From Bacteroidota bacterium (GTDB lineage Bacteria; Bacteroidota; Ignavibacteria; UBA10030; UBA8401): a stretch of 7,191 nt of DNA. Under the pieces are notes generated by a model. That model was given only the letters and a program-made list of their open reading frames with translations, did not search any database and was not told where the DNA came from. The stretch is taken from assembly GCA_030824295.1 (NCBI GenBank), contig JAVBYA010000063.1, forward strand, positions 1-7,191, written 5' to 3'. Positions 1 to 5,538 of the stretch are shown one piece after another (the first letter of the stretch is position 1; every line of letters begins with the position of its first letter). A program made the translations under genes and the position numbers.

Positions 1-221
1 TTCAGGATCAGCGGCTGGAACAACGTATCGATCGGATAATACGGAACGGCTACCAGTCGGAGATCACGGAGACTGTCGGAAGGCGGGAAGACATCGGCAT
101 ACGTGATCGTCCCGCCGAATCCCGGCTCGCTCACAGTATTCGGGTCCAATCCCTTATCGCATGCCGAAAGCGAAAAGAGCATCACGAGCAGGCAGGAATG
201 GAACAGAGTCATTGGTCTCAT
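1..221 (-). CDS. Lipoprotein, 5' end only (partial)
   Basis: The visible part is the first 73 residues of a protein whose gene continues past the left edge. It starts at the ATG read on the minus strand at 221-219. The N-terminus is a clear lipoprotein signal: MRPMTLFHSCLLVMLFSLSAC, with a short basic start, a hydrophobic stretch and a lipobox LSAC, so Cys21 should become the lipidated residue 1 of the mature protein. After it come DKGLDP and a Gly/Thr-rich stretch (GFGGTITYADVFPP, residues 34-47) that looks like the start of a beta-rich extracytoplasmic domain. The function cannot be told from this fragment. The in-frame ATG at codon 4 is an alternative start; neither has a strong ribosome binding site. 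It is transcribed divergently from the secreted-protein gene at 300. The lipoprotein call is firm; the destination (inner or outer membrane) is not determinable. Confidence 0.82.
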   Translation of the reverse strand, partial: MRPMTLFHSCLLVMLFSLSACDKGLDPNTVSEPGFGGTITYADVFPPSDSLRDLRLVAVPYYPIDTLFQPLIL

Positions 222-267
222 TTCTTGAATTTCATCAGATTTTTCTACAAAATCACGAAAAAAGTTG

Positions 268-275
268 TATATTTC
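268..275 (+). promoter_or_regulatory. Possible promoter -7/-10 element for the rightward cluster
   Basis: TATATTTC lies in the AT-rich divergent gap, 24 bases before the ATG at 300. It matches seven of eight positions of the Bacteroidota -7 consensus TAnnTTTG and also resembles a sigma70 -10 box (TATATT). No convincing -33/-35 box is visible upstream, only a T-rich run at about 240-244. Transcription starting about 7 bases downstream would leave a leader of about 20 bases that carries the GAAGGA ribosome binding site. The reverse strand of the same spot reads TATACA, so the divergent lipoprotein promoter could share it. Tentative. Confidence 0.35.
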
Positions 276-287
276 CCAAAGAAAATT

Positions 288-293
288 GAAGGA
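288..293 (+). promoter_or_regulatory. Ribosome binding site deciding the start at 300
   Basis: GAAGGA ends six bases before the ATG at 300. This fixes the start there rather than at an in-frame ATG at 198, which would place 34 extra residues ahead of an intact signal peptide and overlap the divergent lipoprotein gene. Confidence 0.7.
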
Positions 294-299
294 TTCCCT

Positions 300-998
300 A
301 TGAGATTATCGATAATACTGGCGTTCTTCATCCTTGGGACGTCGGGTCTCTCCTCCCAATCCATTCTCACTGATCATGATCCTGCTCAGACGCTCACACC
401 GCAGCAATGCATGGAACTGATCAAAACCGCATGGGACAGTCTGAAAACACTTTCAGACAGCCGTCTCTCCCTTGCCACCGTGAAGGATGAGTTTGAATCG
501 ACCGCGGACTACGACGACCGTATCCGTAAGGTCAACGATGAGTTCATTGCAAGGATCCGTGCGTTCTACTCGGAGAACAAACTCAATACGAAGATCTTCT
601 CCGTCTGGCTCAAAGCGGACCTGCTGAAATATAATGCGGACAATCAAACGTACGGGATCACATCCCCCACGCAGATCCTGCTGCAGCCGAAGAAAAGCGA
701 CATTGCGATCATCGTTCCGTCGAACAAGTATGTTTCCATTACTGAGAAGAATTCCGGCGGTTACCGCCGTGCATATCTCCATCTGAATACCACACCCGAA
801 TTCACCTGGTTCGTGAATAAACAGACGGCACAGGCAGCAAAGACCAACGAGAGTTCCATCCAATTCAAGTTCAGCTTTTCCCTCGACATTTCCTACAATG
901 AAGCATCGCATCAGGTGCTGCTGCAGATCGTGCCGTCGAAGATCGCATTGATGAACCAGAGCGAGAACTTCACCTATTGGAACGAGGATTTCCGCTGA
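300..998 (+). CDS. Small secreted protein of unknown function
   Basis: 232 residues. The N-terminus (MRLSIILAFFILGTSGLSSQ) is a classical signal peptide with Arg2, a hydrophobic core at about 3-12 and likely cleavage around residues 18-21; there is no lipobox Cys, so a soluble periplasmic or exported protein is expected. Residues 33-60 are predicted helical. They are followed by DEFESTADYDDRIRK (63-77), a charged stretch of the kind seen in several poorly characterised bacterial exported proteins. From about 97 on, the sequence alternates in a beta-strand-like way (ILLQPKKSDIAIIVP 126-140, FKFSFSLDISY 189-199, HQVLLQIVP 204-212). I see no catalytic motif and only one Cys (37). It is the first gene of a cluster, 10 bases ahead of fumarase, so it is probably co-transcribed with fumarase and citrate synthase. 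I do not recognise the family and do not assign a role. Confidence 0.78.
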   Translation: MRLSIILAFFILGTSGLSSQSILTDHDPAQTLTPQQCMELIKTAWDSLKTLSDSRLSLATVKDEFESTADYDDRIRKVNDEFIARIRAFYSENKLNTKIFSVWLKADLLKYNADNQTYGITSPTQILLQPKKSDIAIIVPSNKYVSITEKNSGGYRRAYLHLNTTPEFTWFVNKQTAQAAKTNESSIQFKFSFSLDISYNEASHQVLLQIVPSKIALMNQSENFTYWNEDFR

Positions 999-1008
999 TG
1001 AGGTGTCT

Positions 1009-2532
1009 ATGAACGATTTCAAGAACAGCATCCTGTCGCTGATCGCCGATACATCCAGCAACCTCCCTCCTGATGTCCGTAAAGCGATCCAGAAAGCCCA
1101 ACTGACCGAAACGGAAGGGACACGCTCCGCGCTCGCACTCGAGACCATCGCTACCAACATCGATATGGCGTGCGATGCGGTCGGTCCTATTTGTCAGGAT
1201 ACCGGTATGCCGACCTTCATCATCCACACCCCGGTCGGTGCGAACCAGATCGAGATGAAGAAATGGATCCGCGAAGCCGTTGCCGAGAGTACGAGATCGG
1301 GGAAACTCCGTTCGAATTCCGTCGACTCTCTCACCGGAAAGAACAGCGGTGACAATCTCGGCGCCGGCACCCCGGTGATGCATTGGGAACAATGGGAGAA
1401 TCAAGACGAGATCGAAGTGAAACTGCTCCTGAAAGGGGGCGGCTGTGAGAACAAGAACATCCAATATTCCCTCCCGATGGAGCTCGAGCATCTCGGCAAG
1501 GCCGGGCGGAACCTGGACGGTATCCGGAAATGCATCCTCCATGCCGTCTGGCAGGCGCAGGGACACGGCTGCGCCATCGGTGCTGTCGGTGTATGCGTCG
1601 GCGGGGACAGGACGTCCGGATACGAACATGCCAAGATGCAGCTCTTCCGCACACTGGATGATGTGAATCCGAACCCGGAACTGGCCTCCCTTGAACAGTA
1701 TATCATGGAACACGCCAACGATCTGAAGATCGGCACAATGGGATTCGGCGGTAACGCCACACTCATCGGCTGCAAGATCGGCGTGCAGAACCGTCTGCCG
1801 GCCAGTTTCTTCGTCTCAGTTGCCTACGATTGCTGGGCGTTCCGGCGTCAGGGTGTTGTGCTCGATGCGAAGACCGGTGCCGTTAAACGGTGGTTGTATA
1901 AAGAGGATGCCCCCGTCATCACCATGGGAAAGGGTACTGCGACAGCCCGTACCGGCAAGGAGATCCTGCTCACCACACCGCTGACAGAAGAGAAGGTCCG
2001 CTCCCTGAAGGTCGGTGATGTGGTGCTGATCAGCGGACGGATGTATACCGGCCGTGACGCGATCCATGCACATCTCATGCACAATGAACCGCCGGTGGAC
2101 CTGAACGGTCAGGCATTGTATCACTGCGGTCCGGTCACCATCAAACAGAACGGCGCGTGGAAGATCACCGCTGCCGGTCCCACCACCAGCAGCCGCGAGG
2201 AGCCGTATCAGGCGGATATCATCCGCAAGTTCGGACTCCGCGCCGTGATCGGCAAAGGGGGTATGGGTGCAAAGACCCTCGCTGCGCTGAAACAGCACGG
2301 CGCCGTCTATCTGAACGCTATCGGCGGTGCGGCACAGTATTATGCGCAGTGCATCACCTCCGTGGACGGTGTGGACCTTGAGCAGTTCGGTCTCCCGGAA
2401 GCGATGTGGCATCTTACGGTGAAGGACTTCCCCGCCATTGTAACCATGGATGCGAACGGCAACAGTCTGCATGCCGAGGTCGAAGCAGCTTCTGCAAAAG
2501 AACTTTCATTGTTCTCTCAATCCGTTTACTAA
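1009..2532 (+). CDS. Fumarate hydratase, class I (iron-sulfur, alpha and beta domains fused)
   Basis: Catalyses the reversible hydration of fumarate to L-malate in the TCA cycle, in the cytoplasm, using an oxygen-sensitive [4Fe-4S] cluster. 507 residues, in the usual range for a single-chain class I enzyme. The N-terminal (alpha) domain spans about 10-285 and supplies the three likely cluster cysteines: Cys62 in GPICQDTGMP, Cys188 in GHGCAIGAVG and Cys275 in AYDCWAFRRQ. It also carries KGGGCEN (142-148), GGDRTSGYEHAK (198-209) and GTMGFGGNATLIG (242-254). The C-terminal (beta, swivelling) domain from about 318 carries GRMYTGRDAIHAHL (343-356), GPTTSSREE (390-398) and GKGGM (415-419). I chose the ATG at 1009 because TGAGG at 999-1003 sits five bases upstream; a GTG at 1003 is in frame but overlaps that site. 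The preceding gene ends 10 bases upstream and citrate synthase begins 19 bases downstream, so an operon is likely. Related class I enzymes act on tartrate, but the TCA neighbour favours fumarase. Position 146 is Cys where many class I members have Ser (SEN). Confidence 0.93.
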   Translation: MNDFKNSILSLIADTSSNLPPDVRKAIQKAQLTETEGTRSALALETIATNIDMACDAVGPICQDTGMPTFIIHTPVGANQIEMKKWIREAVAESTRSGKLRSNSVDSLTGKNSGDNLGAGTPVMHWEQWENQDEIEVKLLLKGGGCENKNIQYSLPMELEHLGKAGRNLDGIRKCILHAVWQAQGHGCAIGAVGVCVGGDRTSGYEHAKMQLFRTLDDVNPNPELASLEQYIMEHANDLKIGTMGFGGNATLIGCKIGVQNRLPASFFVSVAYDCWAFRRQGVVLDAKTGAVKRWLYKEDAPVITMGKGTATARTGKEILLTTPLTEEKVRSLKVGDVVLISGRMYTGRDAIHAHLMHNEPPVDLNGQALYHCGPVTIKQNGAWKITAAGPTTSSREEPYQADIIRKFGLRAVIGKGGMGAKTLAALKQHGAVYLNAIGGAAQYYAQCITSVDGVDLEQFGLPEAMWHLTVKDFPAIVTMDANGNSLHAEVEAASAKELSLFSQSVY

Positions 2533-2551
2533 CCCTACACTCTGGAGCATT

Positions 2552-3841
2552 ATGGCCAACGAAACACTCACCATCACCGATAACCGCACCGGCAAGGTCT
2601 ACGAGATGCCGATCGCCCATGGCACCATCCACGCCACGGACCTGCGGAAGATCAAGGTGAATGACGACGATTTCGGGATGATGACCTACGATCCCGCCTT
2701 CATGAACACCGCTTCCTGCAAGAGTACGGTCACGTACATCGACGGTGACAAAGGGATCCTCCGCTACCGGGGATATCCGATCGAGCAGCTGGCGGAACAA
2801 AGTTCCTATCTGGAAGTGACGTATCTGCTCCTCTACGGAGAATTGCCGACAGCCGCGCAGCTGCAGCAATGGGAAGAGGAGATCAAACAGCACACCTACA
2901 TCCACGAGAACGTGAAGAAGCTCATGGAAGGCTTCCGGTACGACGCGCATCCGATGGGGATGTTCATCAGCACCGTGGCGGCGCTCTCCACCTTCTATCC
3001 GGAAGCGAATCAGATCTTCCGTCCGGAAGTGCGGCAGAAGCAGATCCTCCGCCTGATCGGGAAGGTACCGACGATCGCAGCATTCTCCTACCGTCATATC
3101 AAAGGGATGCCGTACGTCTATCCGAACAACGATCTCTCCTTCATCCAGAACTTCCTGAACATGATGTACAGCATCGGCACACCGCGGTACGAGGTCCCGG
3201 CCATCTTCGAGAAGGCGCTGAACATCCTCTTCATCCTGCATGCGGACCACGAACAGAATTGCAGCACCAGCGCTATGCGCAGTGTCGGCAGCTCGCACGT
3301 GGACCCGTATTCCGCTACAGCGGCAGCAGCAGCGGCATTGTACGGTCCGCTGCACGGCGGTGCGAACGAAGCAGTGCTGCGGATGCTGGACCATATCGGC
3401 ACCATCGACCAGGTCCCCGCCTTCATCGAGAAGGTGAAGAAAGGCGAAGGCCGCCTGATGGGCTTCGGCCACCGTGTGTATAAGAACTACGATCCCCGTG
3501 CGAAAGTGATCAAGAAGCTCGCGGATGATGTGTTCAAAGTGACCGGCGTCGACCCGAAACTGGAGATCGCACTGGAGCTGGAACGCATCGCTCTGAGCGA
3601 CGAGTATTTCGTGAAACGGAAACTCTACCCGAACGTGGATTTCTATTCCGGTCTCATCTACAAAGCGATGGGATTCCCCACCGAATTCTTCCCGGTGCTG
3701 TTCGCCATCCCGCGAACGTCGGGATGGATCACCCACTGGCAGGAGATGATCCTGGACGAGGACCAGAAGATCGCGCGACCGCGTCAGATCTATCTTGGAC
3801 ACGATACCAGGGACTATGTATCGATCGCAAAGCGGAAATGA
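2552..3841 (+). CDS. gltA: Citrate synthase (hexameric Gram-negative type)
   Basis: Condenses acetyl-CoA and oxaloacetate to citrate, the entry step of the TCA cycle; cytoplasmic. 429 residues, matching the 425-435 typical of the Gram-negative type. The first ~50 residues (ETLTITDNRTGKVYEMPI...) form the small N-terminal beta domain found in the NADH-sensitive hexameric enzymes and lacking in the short dimeric ones; actual NADH inhibition is inference. The catalytic triad is visible: His233 in LHADHEQN, His268 in GPLHGGANE and Asp363 in NVDFYSG. Substrate-binding motifs include FGHRVYK (305-311), PRTSGW (387-392) and RPRQIY (409-414). The ATG at 2552 is preceded by TGGAG at 2543-2547; spacing is short (four bases) but the protein start fits the family. 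It lies 19 bases after the fumarase stop and is followed by a strong intrinsic terminator, so it is the last gene of the cluster. A 2-methylcitrate synthase is less likely given the N-terminal domain and fumarase neighbour. Confidence 0.96.
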   Translation: MANETLTITDNRTGKVYEMPIAHGTIHATDLRKIKVNDDDFGMMTYDPAFMNTASCKSTVTYIDGDKGILRYRGYPIEQLAEQSSYLEVTYLLLYGELPTAAQLQQWEEEIKQHTYIHENVKKLMEGFRYDAHPMGMFISTVAALSTFYPEANQIFRPEVRQKQILRLIGKVPTIAAFSYRHIKGMPYVYPNNDLSFIQNFLNMMYSIGTPRYEVPAIFEKALNILFILHADHEQNCSTSAMRSVGSSHVDPYSATAAAAAALYGPLHGGANEAVLRMLDHIGTIDQVPAFIEKVKKGEGRLMGFGHRVYKNYDPRAKVIKKLADDVFKVTGVDPKLEIALELERIALSDEYFVKRKLYPNVDFYSGLIYKAMGFPTEFFPVLFAIPRTSGWITHWQEMILDEDQKIARPRQIYLGHDTRDYVSIAKRK

Positions 3842-3856
3842 TCCATTGTTGTGCAG

Positions 3857-3884
3857 AAGCGTCCCTCACTGGGACGCTTTTTTT
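3857..3884 (+). terminator. Intrinsic terminator of the fumarase-citrate synthase cluster
   Basis: A perfect 9-bp stem, AAGCGTCCC (3857-3865) with GGGACGCTT (3871-3879), closes a five-base loop TCACT. A run of seven T covers 3878-3884. It begins 15 bases after the citrate synthase stop. GC-rich stem plus T-tract is the standard Rho-independent form, oriented for the plus strand; the A residues at the 5' foot give only a weak tract for the reverse strand. Confidence 0.93.
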
Positions 3885-3946
3885 ATTGCGGAACCGTTCA
3901 ACCATCCCGGAGTGCGCCGGCGGCGTTCTCCCCTGTCGTAAAAACT

Positions 3947-4753
3947 ATGAAAGCCATCATCAACAATACGCTCCTCCGCTACATCGACGTCGGATCCCCG
4001 TCGTCCGTACCGGTCATCTTCATCCACGGCTTCCCCTTCAGCCACAGAATGTGGAATTTCCCCGGCGGCCAGGTGGAGGCACTTGGAGCCACGAACCGCG
4101 TGGTGGCGTTCGACCTGCGCGGTCACGGTGAGAGCGAGGTCGGTACCGGTCACTATTCCATCGAACTGTTCGTGGATGATCTGTTCGCGTTGATGGACCA
4201 TCTCCATATCCCCTCTGCCGTACTGTGCGGCCTCTCCATGGGGGGCTACGTTGCCTTGCGGGCCGCTGAACGGGAACCGCAGCGGGTGCGCGGACTCATT
4301 CTATGCGACACCAGAAGCGAAGCGGACGGGAATGAAGCAAAAGTGAAACGGGCCAACAGCATCAAGTTCGTGAAAGCGAACGGCATGAAGTTCTATGCGC
4401 AGGACTATGTGAAGATCGTCTTCGCACCCGCATCCTTCGAAGCGCATCCGGACCTTGTCAAGATGGTCCAGAGCATCGTAGAACGGACGGCGCCGATCGC
4501 GATCTTCGGAACACTTCTGGCACTCGCCGGCCGGACCGATACGACCGCAGCTCTTCCCTCCATCACTTGTCCCACACTCATCCTGGTGGGTGAGAAGGAC
4601 GCCATCACACCGGTGGCGGCTTCACAATCAATGAAGGATAAGATCCCCAATGCGTCGATGTTCGTCATTCCGGGGGCCGGTCATATGAGTAATCTTGAGA
4701 ATCCTCCTGCTTTCAACAAACACCTCACTGAATTCCTTGCCACCATCAAATGA
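3947..4753 (+). CDS. Alpha/beta-fold hydrolase, 3-oxoadipate enol-lactonase-like
   Basis: 268 residues, a normal length for a single-domain alpha/beta hydrolase, with no signal peptide, so cytoplasmic. The fold markers are in order: HGF at 27-29 (oxyanion-hole loop), FDLRGHGES (55-63), nucleophile elbow GLSMGG (95-100) with Ser97, acid Asp218 in GEKDAITP and base His246 in GAGHMSNLENP. The triad is complete, so it should be an active esterase, lactonase or related hydrolase. The overall pattern resembles enol-lactonases of the PcaD type, but no beta-ketoadipate pathway genes are nearby, so the substrate is unknown. The start at ATG 3947 is chosen because the reading frame upstream runs back through the terminator at 3857-3884; there is no recognisable ribosome binding site and no clear promoter in the 62 bases between the terminator and the start. 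The stop is followed six bases later by a strong hairpin, then the uracil-DNA glycosylase gene. Confidence 0.88.
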   Translation: MKAIINNTLLRYIDVGSPSSVPVIFIHGFPFSHRMWNFPGGQVEALGATNRVVAFDLRGHGESEVGTGHYSIELFVDDLFALMDHLHIPSAVLCGLSMGGYVALRAAEREPQRVRGLILCDTRSEADGNEAKVKRANSIKFVKANGMKFYAQDYVKIVFAPASFEAHPDLVKMVQSIVERTAPIAIFGTLLALAGRTDTTAALPSITCPTLILVGEKDAITPVAASQSMKDKIPNASMFVIPGAGHMSNLENPPAFNKHLTEFLATIK

Positions 4754-4758
4754 ACGGT

Positions 4759-4786
4759 AACGGACCGTCCTCACGGGCGGTCCGTT
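4759..4786 (+). terminator. Strong hairpin between hydrolase and glycosylase genes (terminator-like, no T-tract)
   Basis: Twelve base pairs, AACGGACCGTCC (4759-4770) with GGGCGGTCCGTT (4775-4786), closed by the loop TCAC; one pair is a G-T wobble. It starts six bases after the hydrolase stop and ends 11 bases before the chosen glycosylase ATG at 4798. What follows is TTCCGCTGTCC, not a T run, so it is a poor Rho-independent terminator on the plus strand. It may instead protect an mRNA 3' end, attenuate read-through, or hinder ribosome access to the next gene. Type is assigned as the nearest fit; the structure is certain, its job is not. Confidence 0.55.
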
Positions 4787-4797
4787 CCGCTGTCCTC

Positions 4798-5478
4798 ATG
4801 GCCCGCACCATTGATTCCCTTCAACGTTCCATTACGCGCTGCAAGGTTTGTCCGCGTCTTGTGGAATGGCGCGAGCGTGTAGCACACGAACGGACAAAGC
4901 GTTTTGCTGACCAGGAGTACTGGGGACGGCCGGTACCGGGTTTCGGCGACCCGAACGCGCGCATATTGCTGGTGGGACTTGCTCCGGCAGCACATGGTGC
5001 GAACCGGTCCGGGAGGATGTTCACCGGTGATGAGAGCGGACGGTGGCTCTACCGTGCCTTGTTCAAGGCAGGTCTAGCGAATGCACCGGGATCCGTCTCG
5101 CGCCGTGACGGCCTGCGGCTGAAGGATTGCTATATCACCGCCGCGTGCCGATGTGCTCCCCCGCAGAACAAACCGCTGCCGCAGGAACTCACCGCATGCC
5201 GCCCGTTCCTTCTGGATGAGATCACACTCCTGTCACAGCTGCGCATCGTTATCGGTCTCGGGAAGATCGGATTCGATACGGCATTCGATGCATTCCGAAC
5301 ACTGGAGCGGACAGAGCTGCCGCGCCGCCCGAAATTCTCCCACGGTGCTGTCATCCCTCTCAGCGATCGACTGACACTCCTCGGTACATACCATCCCAGT
5401 CAGCAGAACACCTTCACAGGCACCCTCACCGAACCGATGTTCGACTCCGTCTTCCGCACAGCACTCCGGCTGCTTTAA
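4798..5478 (+). CDS. Uracil-DNA glycosylase, family 5 (UdgB-type, [4Fe-4S])
   Basis: Removes uracil, and in this family other deaminated bases such as hypoxanthine, from DNA to start base excision repair. 226 residues from the chosen start. The family 5 signatures are plain: CKVCPRLVEWRE (15-26), YWGRPVPGFGDP (41-52), the active-site block GLAPAAHGANRSGRMFTGD (60-78), RCAPPQNKP (118-126) and the C-terminal YHPSQQNTFTGTLTEPM (198-214) with His199. Likely cluster ligands are Cys15, Cys18, Cys119 and Cys134. The GLAPAAHG block separates it from family 4 enzymes, which have a GEAPG-type motif. An in-frame ATG at 4750 overlaps the hydrolase stop (ATGA) and would add 16 residues (MNGNGPSSRAV...) that do not look like family sequence and would be encoded by the hairpin at 4759-4786; I therefore prefer 4798, where the protein begins MARTIDSLQRSITRC as relatives do. 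Neither start has a Shine-Dalgarno site. Confidence 0.9.
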   Translation: MARTIDSLQRSITRCKVCPRLVEWRERVAHERTKRFADQEYWGRPVPGFGDPNARILLVGLAPAAHGANRSGRMFTGDESGRWLYRALFKAGLANAPGSVSRRDGLRLKDCYITAACRCAPPQNKPLPQELTACRPFLLDEITLLSQLRIVIGLGKIGFDTAFDAFRTLERTELPRRPKFSHGAVIPLSDRLTLLGTYHPSQQNTFTGTLTEPMFDSVFRTALRLL

Positions 5479-5482
5479 AATG

Positions 5483-5510
5483 ACGGCGTCCCGCCGAAGC
5501 GGGACGCCGT
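5483..5510. terminator. Bidirectional terminator between convergent genes
   Basis: A perfect 12-bp GC-rich stem, ACGGCGTCCCGC (5483-5494) with GCGGGACGCCGT (5499-5510), lies between the glycosylase stop (5478) and the stop of the minus-strand gene (5539). On the plus strand the loop is CGAA and the following TTGTTCT is a weak T-tract. On the minus strand the loop is TTCG closed by C-G, the extra-stable UUCG tetraloop, followed by CATTTTAAAG. It can serve both genes and looks slightly better suited to the leftward transcript. Confidence 0.8.
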
Positions 5511-5538
5511 TGTTCTGAACTGCAATGATCCCTTATCC

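Noticed and set aside
198..299. Longer start for the secreted protein at ATG 198
   Set aside because: It would bury the signal peptide 34 residues in, overlap the divergent lipoprotein gene and ignore the GAAGGA site before ATG 300.
453..2472. Several 200-250 codon minus-strand frames opposite the secreted protein and fumarase
   Set aside because: They overlap each other and the well-supported plus-strand genes, show no recognisable domain and have shadow-like composition.
2414..3802. A 462-codon open frame on the minus strand covering nearly all of citrate synthase
   Set aside because: It lies opposite a certain gene with an intact catalytic triad, and its His/Arg/Asp/Val-rich composition is typical of the complement of a codon-biased gene. 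No motif or ribosome binding site supports it.
3909..3931. Imperfect inverted repeat (GGAG...CGCCGGCGGCG...CTCC) upstream of the hydrolase
   Set aside because: The core palindrome is short and GC-rich, with a mismatched flank; it is within what chance gives here and has no supporting context.
3851..3946. Longer hydrolase start at GTG 3851
   Set aside because: The added 32 residues would be encoded by the intrinsic terminator and do not resemble the start of an alpha/beta hydrolase.
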